From: VMDJ01 sp038146785
GTDB taxonomy: Bacteria; Pseudomonadota; Gammaproteobacteria; Chromatiales; Chromatiaceae
Direction: 5' to 3'
DNA length: 64,000 nt
Assembly (NCBI GenBank): GCA_038146785.1
Contig: JAYQSI010000016.1
Location: forward strand, 744,001-808,000
Shown here: in pieces, positions 35,643 through 45,275 of the stretch
How positions within the stretch are numbered: position 1 is the first letter of the stretch
Layout of the letters: each line of letters opens with the position of its first letter
Translations under genes and position numbers: made by a program
The notes under the pieces: generated by a model
Seen by the model: the letters and a program-made list of their open reading frames with translations, nothing else
Databases searched by the model: none
What the model was told of the DNA's origin: nothing

Positions 35643-36077
35643 ATGACTGCAAACATGGAAGAAAGACGATCAGGATCGAACGAGGTCATAGACAAAATGC
35701 TCGCCGAGCGAAGTGAGCTACTGGCGACTTACTGCGGCCTCGCTGGCGTCACCGTGGGTGACAAGCAAGCCGACGCTGATATTCAACGCTTTTGTGAAAT
35801 CCTCACCGACTACACCGCCTTTGTGCACTTCGAAATTTACGAGCGCATCATTGATGGTCGTGAGCGTCGCCAAGCGGTTAAAGATGAAGGCAAGCGCCTC
35901 TACGCACAGATCACCGAACTGACACATATCCTGCTCGTGTTCATTGATGATTTCGCGGATATGACCGGTGATATCGATCGCGAAAAGCTACATACCGACC
36001 TGAATGCGTTGGGTGAGGTGCTCGCAGCGCGTTTCGAGCTCGAAGATCAAATCCTCCACGCAATCCGTGGTGTTTGA
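35643..36077 (+). CDS. rsd: Rsd/AlgQ-family anti-sigma regulator
   Basis: 144 residues, helical, with the Rsd pattern LATYCGLAGV, FCEILTDYTAFVHFEIYERI and ALGEVLAARFELEDQIL. In E. coli Rsd binds sigma-70 region 4 and lowers its activity in stationary phase; AlgQ does the same in Pseudomonas. The presence of both rpoD and rsd in one window is coincidental but consistent. Start ATG 35643 follows GGTCTCTGGAA. Confidence 0.86.
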   Translation: MTANMEERRSGSNEVIDKMLAERSELLATYCGLAGVTVGDKQADADIQRFCEILTDYTAFVHFEIYERIIDGRERRQAVKDEGKRLYAQITELTHILLVFIDDFADMTGDIDREKLHTDLNALGEVLAARFELEDQILHAIRGV

Positions 36078-36148
36078 GCGGCTTTAACGCAGAAACCCGC
36101 TGCCGCTTTGTCTATACTGCCGCGCCTTAAAGGTAGTTAAGTAAACAC

Positions 36149-36754
36149 ATGGCAGAAGAGACTCCCAATACCGTAACGCCAGAGATGCTGGCAAAACTTC
36201 GCACCGTGGCCGAAAGCGGCGACGCAGAGGCGCAATTCCGCTTAGGTGTTTTATACGGCAATGGTGAAGGGGTTGAGCTCGATCGTGAGCAAGCGATGGC
36301 ATGGTTTAAACAATCCGCTCGCCAAGGTCACGAAGATGCGCTGATCACCATGGCGTGGATGTATGCGAATGGTTCTGGTGTCGATACCGACGAAGCCAAA
36401 GCGCGTGAGTTGTATCAACTAGCCGCCGATCATGGATCGGTTAAAGCCATGTATGTCGTCGGTACCATGTATCGCTTTGCGCAATACGGCGCTGAAAAAG
36501 ATATCGCCAAGGCGATTCACTATTACACCGAAGCGGCTAATAAAAACTTTGGCGCAGCGCAGTTTGCTTTAGGTCGTATGTTGATGGATGGCAAACAAGT
36601 CGAGCGTGATCCCATCGTGGCACTGCAATGGTTGATGTTGGCTGATAGCAACGGTAGTAAGCGTGCTGAAGATTACATTAAGCATTTATTAGCGCAGATG
36701 ACGCCAGAAGAGATTGAGCAAGCACGTAGCTCAATGTTGGGCAAAGATAATTAA
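36149..36754 (+). CDS. Sel1-repeat protein, cytosolic
   Basis: 201 residues with four or five Sel1 repeats (AESGDAEAQFRLGVLYGNGE, WFKQSARQGHEDALITMAWM, AADHGSVKAMYVVGTMYRF, AANKNFGAAQFALGRMLMDG). No signal peptide. Likely a scaffold; partner unknown. Convergent with slt by 4 bases. Confidence 0.85.
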   Translation: MAEETPNTVTPEMLAKLRTVAESGDAEAQFRLGVLYGNGEGVELDREQAMAWFKQSARQGHEDALITMAWMYANGSGVDTDEAKARELYQLAADHGSVKAMYVVGTMYRFAQYGAEKDIAKAIHYYTEAANKNFGAAQFALGRMLMDGKQVERDPIVALQWLMLADSNGSKRAEDYIKHLLAQMTPEEIEQARSSMLGKDN

Positions 36755-38667
36755 TCTTCCGCTTTCGGTATCGCTTTGATGCGATCACTTAATCGCGTGA
36801 CCTTTTTGCCACGACGTTTGTCGTAGATCACCATGTAGCTCAACACACTGCGCACATAACGATGCGTTTCGTGGAAGGGGATAAGTTCTACCCACACATC
36901 CGCAGGCAGCTCAGTCTCGCCAAGCCATCGATCCACATTCAACGGTCCCGCGTTATAGCCTGCGGTAGCCAGAATGATATTGCCGTTATATTGCTCGCTG
37001 AGCTGATTGAGATAAGCGCTGCCCAACGAGATGTTGGTTTCAGCTTCGAGTAGCTGTTTGGTCTTAGGTACACGTTGATTCAGCATGCCCTTAGCAACAA
37101 CTCGCGCAGTCGATGGCATCAGTTGCATCAAGCCCACTGCACCAACATGTGAGCGCGCATCCTGACGGAAAGCACTCTCTTGTCGAATCACCGCATAGAT
37201 CCATGAAGGGTCTAACTTGAAGTCTTTTGCCGCCTCGTTAATCAGATCATCATGATGCAAAGGGAAGCGCAGTTCTAAGTCGTCCCAATACGCCGTTTTA
37301 GCTAGCGTGAAGATCGCTTGGTCATGCCATCCTGCTTCTTCTGCGACCAATGAAGCAGCTTGCAGATCGCCATTCACTAAGCCTTTTGTGGCGTAATTCC
37401 ATTCGCGACGTGCATCAATAAAACGCTCATGCTCATGCAGTTCAATCGCACGTTGAATGCCTGGGTTGTTCTTTTGCTTATCCAGTGAGATTTGGCTCAC
37501 CGGTGTATCGATATGCGCTAAGTGATACGGCTTTTTAACAATATCCGCAGCGAGGAAGCCATAGTAAGAACGCTCATTGGCGAGTAACTCAAAGCCTAAT
37601 TTCGCTTTGGTGGTTTGGCCGGTTTCTTGATATGCCCGTGCAAGCCAGTATTGCCATACCTCTTTGCTTGGCACCTTCTCGAGCAGCATGACCACTTGCG
37701 ACCAATTGGAATGAACTAAGGCAGAGCGTAACTTCGCCGTGAGTAAGCGTTCATCATCAGCCGCTAAGGGCAGGGTTTGCAAAAAAGTAAATGCACGAGG
37801 ATCTTTCTCGCGCTCTAGCATCAAACCCAAATAACGTTCGGTAGGGGTGATTAATGCTTCAGCAAAACCAAACTTGGCTTTTAGCTTTTGCCAATGCTCT
37901 AGTGCCTCGAGTGGTTTTTTTAACGATAAGCGCTTGATCGTATGCGCCATGATTTGATCGCGATACGGATGCGGCTTGGTGTATTTATACAGTCGCTTAG
38001 CTAGGTTTGGTGAGCGATGCAGCTTAGTCCAACGTGTTACCCAGCGACGATCATTCGGTGTCAGCTTGCGCGATAAAAAACGCGCTAAGCGCCAATTGTT
38101 TTTCTCCATCGCCAATTCAATGCGCGCCCAGATCAAGTCGCGTGTGAGAAAGCCTTTTTTCTCCCATGCGGAGAAGATGCCATCACAGGTGCTTGGTTGA
38201 GAATCACCATCAAGCCATAAGCGTTTAACTTGAGCGTAACCTTGCTCTGCTTTACCGGTACGAATCAAAGCGCGGATGTATTTACATTGCCGACCGGTAT
38301 CACTTTGCGGCGTATAAAACTCAAGATAGCTTTTCCAGTGGCCTTTGCGCGCCAGTTGTTCTAACCAATCTTGACGAAGCTCATCGGCAACCGGTGTCCC
38401 TTTATATTTTTCCAGAAACGCGGCGACATCTTTTTTCGGTAAGCGACGGAAACGACGTTTCAGTTCCTGCTGTTCCAAATAAGGTACCAGCGGGTAATCG
38501 CCTAAACGCTTTTTAAAACTGCGATAGGTGCTTATTCGACCAGCATCGAGTGCTTGTTCGGCATCAAGGAAGAGTTGGCGCTGTTCTTCGAGGGTCGGAG
38601 ACGTGGCTTTGGCATGACTGCTTAAGCTCAGTAAAATCAGCAGAAGAAAAAGGGCAAGACGTCTCAT
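36751..38667 (-). CDS. slt: Soluble lytic murein transglycosylase
   Basis: Cleaves peptidoglycan glycan strands with 1,6-anhydro product formation; periplasmic. 638 residues: signal peptide (LALFLLLILLSLSSHA), a long superhelical U/L domain, and a C-terminal SLT domain with the catalytic Glu in IRQESAFRQDARSHVGAVG, then GLMQLMPSTA and AGYNAGPLNV. Length matches E. coli Slt70 (about 645). Confidence 0.94.
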   Translation of the reverse strand: MRRLALFLLLILLSLSSHAKATSPTLEEQRQLFLDAEQALDAGRISTYRSFKKRLGDYPLVPYLEQQELKRRFRRLPKKDVAAFLEKYKGTPVADELRQDWLEQLARKGHWKSYLEFYTPQSDTGRQCKYIRALIRTGKAEQGYAQVKRLWLDGDSQPSTCDGIFSAWEKKGFLTRDLIWARIELAMEKNNWRLARFLSRKLTPNDRRWVTRWTKLHRSPNLAKRLYKYTKPHPYRDQIMAHTIKRLSLKKPLEALEHWQKLKAKFGFAEALITPTERYLGLMLEREKDPRAFTFLQTLPLAADDERLLTAKLRSALVHSNWSQVVMLLEKVPSKEVWQYWLARAYQETGQTTKAKLGFELLANERSYYGFLAADIVKKPYHLAHIDTPVSQISLDKQKNNPGIQRAIELHEHERFIDARREWNYATKGLVNGDLQAASLVAEEAGWHDQAIFTLAKTAYWDDLELRFPLHHDDLINEAAKDFKLDPSWIYAVIRQESAFRQDARSHVGAVGLMQLMPSTARVVAKGMLNQRVPKTKQLLEAETNISLGSAYLNQLSEQYNGNIILATAGYNAGPLNVDRWLGETELPADVWVELIPFHETHRYVRSVLSYMVIYDKRRGKKVTRLSDRIKAIPKAED

Positions 38668-38751
38668 CTGTGAGGCACACTAAGCACTCTATAAAGAATA
38701 TGCAATGCGGAAAATTCCTCGAGGCCACGCGCCAACCCAGAGATAAAAGAC

Positions 38752-39564
38752 ATGTTTGATCGAGACCAACTGGCAACCCTAGAGCAGCTGATTCGAAAAG
38801 TGGCGCAAGAAGAGCTGATGCCACGCTTTGAGCGGGTTGAGATGGCCGAAAAAGCCGATGGCAGTGTGCTCACTGAAGCGGATCTAGCGACCCAGCAGCG
38901 TTTGATCGCTGAGCTCACTCAGCAATGGCCTACCTTTGAGGTGCTTGGCGAGGAAATGACCGAAGCGCAGCAGCTCGATAAGCTCGCCAACCCCGGTGAT
39001 GGTCTTTGGCTGCTCGATCCACTCGATGGCACCGCCAATTTTGCCTCGAGCATTCCGTATTTCGCGGTATCTGCGGGCTTAGTGCAAGACGGCAAGCTCC
39101 AAGCAGGTATTGTTTACGATCCAACGCGTGATGAATGCTTCAGTGCGCTCGCCGGTGAGGGCGCGTGGCTAAACGGCAAGCGCTTGCAAGTTAAGCCGGT
39201 GGTTGATGAGTTAAGTAAGACCATGGCAATGGTTGATATGAAACGTCTGCCACAAGCCTTTATCGAACACATCGCTAAAGGGGCACCTTTCCGTTCACAA
39301 CGTAACTATGGTTCGGTCGCACTCGATTGGTGTTGGCTTGCCGCCAGTCGTGTGCAGGTCTATCTGCATGGTGGTCAGCGCTTATGGGACTTTGCTGCAG
39401 GCAGCTTAGTGTTCCGTGAGGCCGGTGGCTTTGGTGGTGTGATGAAAGATTATGCCGGCACACCGCAAAGTGGGTGGAATCTCAAGCCGCATATCGGCAT
39501 GGGGGCGACCTCAGCATCGCATTGGCAACAATGGCTTGCCTATATCAATGAGTCGTTAAGCTAG
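38752..39564 (+). CDS. Inositol-monophosphatase family phosphatase
   Basis: 270 residues with the metal-site motifs FEVLGEEMTEAQQ, LLDPLDGTANFASSIPYFAV and RLWDFAAGSLVFREAGG. Substrate unclear: inositol phosphate, histidinol phosphate or PAP are all possible for this family. Since hisB here lacks the HisN domain, a histidinol-phosphatase role is one possibility, but that is inference. ATG 38752 follows GAGATAAAAGAC. It is divergent from slt and overlaps glcF's 3' end. Confidence 0.85.
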   Translation: MFDRDQLATLEQLIRKVAQEELMPRFERVEMAEKADGSVLTEADLATQQRLIAELTQQWPTFEVLGEEMTEAQQLDKLANPGDGLWLLDPLDGTANFASSIPYFAVSAGLVQDGKLQAGIVYDPTRDECFSALAGEGAWLNGKRLQVKPVVDELSKTMAMVDMKRLPQAFIEHIAKGAPFRSQRNYGSVALDWCWLAASRVQVYLHGGQRLWDFAAGSLVFREAGGFGGVMKDYAGTPQSGWNLKPHIGMGATSASHWQQWLAYINESLS

Positions 39565-40773
39565 GTCTTGCTCTAACAGATCAATCCAATGAATCACGGG
39601 TGGCGCTTCGCCATCTTGTAGATGCGATAAACAACCAATGTTGGCAGTCACAATGCGTGCCGGTTTATTCACGCTAAGTGCAGCAAGCTTTTTCGTGCGC
39701 AGTTGCTGCGATAGCTCAGATTGCGTCAGCGCATAGGTGCCAGCAGAGCCACAACATAAATGACCCTCAGCAACCGTGGTCAGGTTATAGCCCAGTTGTT
39801 GCATCACCGTTTCGATATGGCCGTTCAACTTCAATGCATGTTGCAAGGTGCAGGGGGTATGCACAGCTGTCAGCTCAGTCGAAGGTGTCAGCGGTAATTG
39901 CGTTAAATCTTCAGCGGCTAACACCTCAACTGGATCTTTCGCTAAGGCCGCAATCTTTTTCGCCTTCTCGAGATACGCAGCATCATGGATGAGTAGCGAG
40001 GGGTAATCTTTCACTTGGGCGCCACAACCTGAGGCAGTCACAACAATCGCTTCTGCACCTTTCTCAACCCAAGGCATCCACGCATCGATGTTGGCTTTAG
40101 CCATCTCGCGCGCTTTTTCGCTATCGCTTAAATGATGCGGTAAGGCACCACAGCAACTACCCGGATTCACCGTAACAAGATTGACCTTCAGGTGCGCCAG
40201 AATGCGACGCATCGATTGATTGATCTGCGGTGCTAACGCAGGCTGCACACAACCATCTAACACCAACATGGTGCGTTCGGTCTGTTGTGTCGGCTCAGCA
40301 ACGCGACGTGGCGTCGGCAGTACTTTGTAACGCAGCTTACGCGGCAACATGGGGCGTGCAAGACGCGCCACAGCCAGTAAAGGTCCAAAGCGTTTAGGTG
40401 AGGCAAATACCGTGCGCAAGGTCGCGCGGAAGATACGCTGACTCAGTGGGCGTGGTTGTAGCGTCTCGAGATGCTCGCGACCAAGATCCAATAAGGTGTG
40501 ATAAGTCACGCCCGATGGGCAGGTGGTCTCACATGAGCGGCAGGTTAAGCAGCGATCAAGATGCACCTGCATGCTGTGAGTTGGCGCTGCACCTTCGAAC
40601 AGTTGTTTGATTTGGTAGATACGTCCACGCGGACCATCGAGCTCATCACCGAGTAGCTGATAGGTCGGGCAGGTCGCGGTACAAAAACCACAATGCACAC
40701 AGGCGCGCAGAATCTTATCGGCGATCGGGCCATCTGGGCTGTTCTTAATAAAATCGGCGAGGGCTGTTTGCAT
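39556..40773 (-). CDS. glcF: Glycolate oxidase iron-sulfur subunit
   Basis: 405 residues with two 4Fe-4S motifs, CVHCGFCTATCPTY and CLTCRSCETTCPSG, and two C-terminal CCG domains (PGSCCGALPHH, LCCGSAGTYALTQ). It works with GlcD and GlcE to oxidise glycolate, useful for photorespiratory-type salvage in Calvin-cycle organisms. glcD and glcE are not adjacent in this window, so they would be to be found elsewhere. Convergent with the phosphatase gene by 9 bases. Confidence 0.92.
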   Translation of the reverse strand: MQTALADFIKNSPDGPIADKILRACVHCGFCTATCPTYQLLGDELDGPRGRIYQIKQLFEGAAPTHSMQVHLDRCLTCRSCETTCPSGVTYHTLLDLGREHLETLQPRPLSQRIFRATLRTVFASPKRFGPLLAVARLARPMLPRKLRYKVLPTPRRVAEPTQQTERTMLVLDGCVQPALAPQINQSMRRILAHLKVNLVTVNPGSCCGALPHHLSDSEKAREMAKANIDAWMPWVEKGAEAIVVTASGCGAQVKDYPSLLIHDAAYLEKAKKIAALAKDPVEVLAAEDLTQLPLTPSTELTAVHTPCTLQHALKLNGHIETVMQQLGYNLTTVAEGHLCCGSAGTYALTQSELSQQLRTKKLAALSVNKPARIVTANIGCLSHLQDGEAPPVIHWIDLLEQDLA

Positions 40774-40861
40774 GGTTCAGGTGAAGTAAACTTTCGCGCA
40801 AGCATAGCAAACAACCCTTAGCGTGGCGCGGCTAGAAGACGCCAAGAGAATGGTATAAATC

Positions 40862-41356
40862 ATGGAAATTCCAAGATGGATTCGGCGACTGCCCTTTGTC
40901 ACGCCGGCGCGACGACTGATGTGGTTTCCGCCTTTCCGTGCCATGGGTATCAAGGTCGAGCGAATCAGTGATGATTGGCGTCAGGTGCGCATTAAGCTAC
41001 CCCTGAATTCGTTCAATCAAAACCCGGGTGGTGGCATGTTTGGCGGCTCGATCGCTTCGCTAGCCGATCCGATTCCCGCGCTGGTGTGTAATAAAGTGTT
41101 TCCCGGTTATCAGCTGTGGACACGTGCACTCGAGATAAACTTTGTCAAAGAAGCGCGCAGCGATTTGGAATTACGTTTTGATTTAGATCCACAGATCGAA
41201 GCGTGGATAAAACAGCAACTTGAGCAACGCAACCGTGCAACGCCAAGTTTTGAATTTGGACTGTACGATGCCGAAGGGCAGCAGTGCGTCTCGGTGGTTA
41301 ACGTGGTTGCGATACGCCCGATGGGATATCGCCCAACAAAAGGAACAGAGCAATGA
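40862..41356 (+). CDS. DUF4442 / PaaI-like hotdog thioesterase-family protein
   Basis: 164 residues with the hotdog helix region NQNPGGGMFGGSIASLADPI and a following sheet, like DUF4442 putative thioesterases. Substrate unknown. It overlaps the next gene by 4 bases (ATGA), implying coupled translation with a Sel1 protein. Confidence 0.78.
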   Translation: MEIPRWIRRLPFVTPARRLMWFPPFRAMGIKVERISDDWRQVRIKLPLNSFNQNPGGGMFGGSIASLADPIPALVCNKVFPGYQLWTRALEINFVKEARSDLELRFDLDPQIEAWIKQQLEQRNRATPSFEFGLYDAEGQQCVSVVNVVAIRPMGYRPTKGTEQ

Positions 41357-41796
41357 GCGAAGAGAATGGCGTTTTAGATATGGACTTGAGCAGTGGTATT
41401 GCTGCATTCGAGGCAAAGCACTTTGGTACCGCCACCAGCTTGTTAGGTCCTTTAGCGGATAGCGGTCACCCAGAAGCGCAATACCGCATGGCGATCATGG
41501 CGCAGAATGGTTTGGGTATGGTCGAGAACGAACTGCTCGCCTTTAAATATATGAAGTCAGCCGCAGAAGCCGGCATGGGTTTGGCACAACACGGCTTAGG
41601 CTTTATGTATATGCAAGGTGAGTGTGTAGAAAAGAATGCCGAGAAAGCGATCGAGTGGTTCTTAAAAGCGGCTGATCAAGGCTTCCTAGGTGCAATGACC
41701 ACCATCGGCATGATGTACCGCGAAGGTAACGGTGTTGAGCGCGATGAAGAGAAAGCGCGTGAGTGGTTCCGTAAAGCCGGCTTCGACGATATGTAA
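41353..41796 (+). CDS. Sel1-repeat protein, short
   Basis: 147 residues; repeats such as ADSGHPEAQYRMAIMAQNG, AAEAGMGLAQHGLGFMYMQG and AADQGFLGAMTTIGMMYREG. No signal peptide. Overlaps the hotdog gene start-to-stop. Probably a small adaptor; partner unknown. Third Sel1 gene of the window. Confidence 0.85.
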   Translation: MSEENGVLDMDLSSGIAAFEAKHFGTATSLLGPLADSGHPEAQYRMAIMAQNGLGMVENELLAFKYMKSAAEAGMGLAQHGLGFMYMQGECVEKNAEKAIEWFLKAADQGFLGAMTTIGMMYREGNGVERDEEKAREWFRKAGFDDM

Positions 41797-41802
41797 AACG
41801 AT

Positions 41803-42629
41803 TTAAGCGCGACCGATCGCGCCTTTATCGACCCCTTCAAATGCACGCACCTGGAAGTCATCTTCTGGGTGTTCGTGTTTTAGGGCATCGGCTAGATGTT
41901 GCGCGATGTTCTCAACCGTCGATTCGGTATCAATCAAATAACAATCCGACTTGGGTAGCTGCAAGGCAAAAGCACCTTGCGCACTGGTGTAAGCAAAACG
42001 GTAGTCGCCATCGGTTTCATCGATGAGATCTTCGCGCGTGCCGATATAAATATCGCGCCACCGCGTTGCCCAGTGTGCTTCAAGTTCATTATCACGCTCA
42101 CCGTTACGCAGAATCTCAATGCGCGAGCGATGACCATGTGCAATACGTTGGCAGTTACCACAGTGCAGCTTTAAGCCGTGGCTATAGTGATAAAACGCAC
42201 CGCTAATTTTTTCTGGCCACAAATGAATCTGAATCGACACCACATTGCTCGGCATTAACGGCATCAGCGTGTCGATGATCTGGCGGCTAACCGTTTCAGG
42301 TGTGATCGCATCGGCATGAATCAAGGTCACCGCATCTTCGGGGCCGCAGTGAATAATTTTTTACCGCTGTTTAAGGTAAAGGTGAGGCATTCACTCGCTT
42401 GTTGGAAAGCAGGGGAGCTATCAGGCACCAGTAGCTTGTGGTCAAACTGCTCATCGATCAGCTTTTTGGTGATCTTTTTCACATCACCAAAATCCAGCAC
42501 CATGCCCTGAGCATCTAGGTCGCCTTGCAGCACGATATCCGCTTGCCAGCTTTCGCCGACCAAGCCGCGCTCGACATCCAGATAGGAAAAATCGAGAACC
42601 GTTAAACGTTGAACAAATAATTCAGACAC
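41803..42629 (-). CDS. 6-pyruvoyl-tetrahydropterin synthase family protein, tandem-domain, frameshifted
   Basis: Reads as two frames. N-terminal part (42629 down to about 42357): FVQRLTVLDFSYLD, GMVLDFGDVKKITKKLIDE, FDHKLL, a PTPS-like half lacking the usual HGH. C-terminal part: YHYSHGLKLHCGNCQRIAHG (Cys and HGH residues of the active site) and a second domain end. The break is in the T6 run at 42357-42362 (A6 on the coding strand); one more base gives GKKIIHCGPEDAVTLIHADA and about 275 residues. Such long PTPS proteins exist in gammaproteobacteria; the product is unproven (queuosine precursor or other pterin). Confidence 0.8.
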
Positions 42630-42670
42630 AACATCACCTGTTTAAGAGGAAAGAATCCTAGCACGCAGTA

Positions 42671-43765
42671 TTACCCGCGAGGAGTTGTCCAGCCGTATGG
42701 TTTGGGATCGACGATGGGTGTGCGCTGCAATATGACATCGCTCATCAAGCGAGCTGAGGCGGCGCCGAGCACCACACCGTTCCGAAATTGCCCTGCGTTT
42801 ATATAGAGTTGCGCGATCTCGGGGTGCTGCGCGATATAGGGCACGCCCGCCGGTGAGCTAGGGCGTAAACCGGACCAATGTTTCACCAGTGGCGCATTTT
42901 TTAAGACAGGGAAGCGCTCGGTGACAATCTCGAATAATTCATCATGCATTGCTTGCGTGGTGGATTTATCGAAACCAACATCTTCCATGCTGCTGCCAAA
43001 CAGTACATGACCATCGCGTCGCGGAATTAGGTAACGCTGAGCTTCGAGCATGATGCGAGTGAGTGTTCCGGGCTCGGTTTTAAACAAAATCATTTGTCCG
43101 CGAATCGGTCGCACGGTGGGGCTAAGAGTTTGTTCGGCAAGTAACTGGCCGCTCCAAGCGCCAGCAGCGATCACCACGTTATCGGCATGAAAGGTATGCG
43201 TGGCAGTTTGCACACCAACACAACGATCTTGTTCGATCAGTAGATTGGTGATCGGGCTATCGGTGTGAATAGTCACGCCGCGACGTTGGATATCCGCCGC
43301 GAGTGATTGCGCTAAGCGAGGGTTACGCACCTGCCCAATACTTGGCATCCAAAGGGCGTTGTCATGTTGTTGTGCGGCTTGCGGTTCGAGCTTGGCGTAT
43401 TCATTGCGATTAATCAGATGCAGTTCGCGTTGATGTTGCTCGGCCCAATCGGTCGCGGTGGCGATCTCATCGGGAGCGACCATCAACATGCCGCTTTGGG
43501 TGAACTGCGGGTCGATGCCGCTATCGCGATGCAGTTTTTCGCAAAGCTCGGGGTAGTTCGCCTGCGACCAGCTGGCTAATCGGGTGATGCTGTCGAGATA
43601 ACGCCAAGGAAATAACGGCGACAAGATGCCACCACCGGCCCAGCTTGACTCTTTGCCAAGAGCTTGGCGCTCGATGAGTGTGACGTCGTGGCCGGCAGCA
43701 TGAAGCTCCCGCGCGGTCATCATGCCGATGATGCCGCCACCGACGATGAGAGTGCGATCAGACAT
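42671..43765 (-). CDS. thiO: FAD-dependent glycine oxidase ThiO
   Basis: Oxidises glycine to the iminoacetate used for the thiazole of thiamine. 364 residues, with the FAD motif LIVGGGIIGMMTARELHAAG, SSWAGGGILSPLFPW, the ARGT-like GQMILFKTE and WSGLRPSSPAGVPYIAQH near the end. Other D-amino-acid or sarcosine oxidase-like activities are possible but ThiO fits best. No thi genes are beside it. Confidence 0.88.
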   Translation of the reverse strand: MSDRTLIVGGGIIGMMTARELHAAGHDVTLIERQALGKESSWAGGGILSPLFPWRYLDSITRLASWSQANYPELCEKLHRDSGIDPQFTQSGMLMVAPDEIATATDWAEQHQRELHLINRNEYAKLEPQAAQQHDNALWMPSIGQVRNPRLAQSLAADIQRRGVTIHTDSPITNLLIEQDRCVGVQTATHTFHADNVVIAAGAWSGQLLAEQTLSPTVRPIRGQMILFKTEPGTLTRIMLEAQRYLIPRRDGHVLFGSSMEDVGFDKSTTQAMHDELFEIVTERFPVLKNAPLVKHWSGLRPSSPAGVPYIAQHPEIAQLYINAGQFRNGVVLGAASARLMSDVILQRTPIVDPKPYGWTTPRG

Positions 43766-43855
43766 GACACCTGTACTACGGAACTGCGATTAAGGGCAGT
43801 TTACCACCTGAGCGTTAACTAAAGCCTTGCGTATAAGCGCCTAAGTTAAAATGGT

Positions 43856-44800
43856 TTACAGATTGCTAATAAGTTCTTTAGGCAATGAAAACACCACATT
43901 CTCAGGCTCACCACCATCGGTGGTGACTGAGTTAACACCCCAGCCTTCGAGTTGATAGATCACTGACTCAACGAGTATCTCCGGTGCGGATGCGCCGGCA
44001 GTAACGCCAACTTTCGTTACGCCATCAAACCAGTCTTGCTTCATGTCTTCTGGGCCGTCGATGAGATAGCCTTTGCGACCTTCTTTCTCAGCGATCTCGC
44101 GTAAGCGATTTGAGTTAGAGCTGTTAGGTGAGCCAACCACTAAGACAACTTCACAATCATTCGATAAACGCTTAACTGCATCTTGGCGATTTTGTGTTGC
44201 ATAACAAATGTCGTCTTTCTTTGGACCTTTGATCTCTGGGAAGTGTTTACGCAGCGCATCGATAACCGCTTGCGTGTCATCCATCGATAAGGTGGTTTGA
44301 GTGACAAAAGAGAGTTTGGTTTTATCTTTAACGTTTAGCTTGGCTACATCATCGGGTGTTTCGACAAGATAAATGCCTGTGCCTGGGTTCTCGCATTGAT
44401 ACTGACCCATGGTGCCTTCCACTTCTGGGTGACCTTTGTGACCAATCAGGATGACTTCGTCACCGGCTTTGCAATGACGAGTTACTTCTAAGTGAACTTT
44501 GGTTACCAAAGGGCAGGTTGCATCAAAGACGCGAAGGTCGCGTGATGCAGCTTCTTGGCGTACTGCTTGTGAAACGCCATGTGCGCTAAAGATAACGGTA
44601 TTGCCATCGGGTACTTCGCTAAGCTCATCAACAAACACAGCGCCACGTTCACGTAAGCCATCGACAACAAATTTGTTATGCACCACTTCGTGTCGCACAT
44701 AGATGGGTGCGCCAAAGATATCGAGCGCACGCTCGACAATCTCAATCGCGCGGTCGACGCCGGCGCAAAATCCACGTGGGTTGGCGAGTACAACTTCCAT
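43856..44800 (-). CDS. ispH: 4-hydroxy-3-methylbut-2-enyl diphosphate reductase
   Basis: Last step of the MEP isoprenoid pathway, an Fe-S enzyme. 314 residues with the cluster cysteines in NPRGFCAGVDRAI, DATCPLVTKVH and DICYATQNRQ, the HGVSQAVR and SSNSNRL motifs and GHKGHPEVEGTMGQ with the catalytic Glu. One base separates it from fkpB upstream; both belong to a leftward group that begins at the cobalamin riboswitch. Confidence 0.97.
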   Translation of the reverse strand: MEVVLANPRGFCAGVDRAIEIVERALDIFGAPIYVRHEVVHNKFVVDGLRERGAVFVDELSEVPDGNTVIFSAHGVSQAVRQEAASRDLRVFDATCPLVTKVHLEVTRHCKAGDEVILIGHKGHPEVEGTMGQYQCENPGTGIYLVETPDDVAKLNVKDKTKLSFVTQTTLSMDDTQAVIDALRKHFPEIKGPKKDDICYATQNRQDAVKRLSNDCEVVLVVGSPNSSNSNRLREIAEKEGRKGYLIDGPEDMKQDWFDGVTKVGVTAGASAPEILVESVIYQLEGWGVNSVTTDGGEPENVVFSLPKELISNL

Positions 44801-44801
44801 C

Positions 44802-45275
44802 TTAGTTCTCGATTGAGTCCTGAATCATGGTGGGGTCAGGTAAGCCTACATCCAAAATCTTTACGGTGAAAACCACTTCGTGTCCTGCCAATGGATGATT
44901 GAAGTCGACCATGGCATGAGTGTCGGTGATCTCACGAATCACGCCCATGGTTTCTTCACCATCAGGCAGCGAGAAGGTCATGATCTGATCGAGCTCTGGC
45001 TTTGCATCCGTAAAGTCGCCCAATGGCATCTCTTGTACTAAAGATGGGTCTGGCTCGCCATACGCTTGGTTGGTGGTTAGCGTGAGTGTTTGCTCATCAC
45101 CGGCTTTTAAACCATACAGCGCGATCTCCATGGATGGCTGAAAGGTCTTATCGCCCATGTAAAAGCTCAATGGCTCATCATCAAAGGTGGATATCGCCGG
45201 TGTGCCATCAGGTAGCGAGAGTGAAAAGTGCAGGGTGACCGCAGAGCCGGGAATGATTTCACGTAACTGACTCAT
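44802..45275 (-). CDS. fkpB: FKBP-type peptidyl-prolyl isomerase (SlpA-like)
   Basis: 157 residues: HFSLSLPDGTPAISTFDDEP, the flap-like DPSLVQEMPLGDF and MVDFNHPLAGHEVVFTVKIL (the SlyD/SlpA conserved end). The fkpB-ispH order is shared with E. coli. Prolyl isomerase and chaperone roles are known for the family. It overlaps the upstream Rossmann gene by 4 bases. Confidence 0.93.
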   Translation of the reverse strand: MSQLREIIPGSAVTLHFSLSLPDGTPAISTFDDEPLSFYMGDKTFQPSMEIALYGLKAGDEQTLTLTTNQAYGEPDPSLVQEMPLGDFTDAKPELDQIMTFSLPDGEETMGVIREITDTHAMVDFNHPLAGHEVVFTVKILDVGLPDPTMIQDSIEN

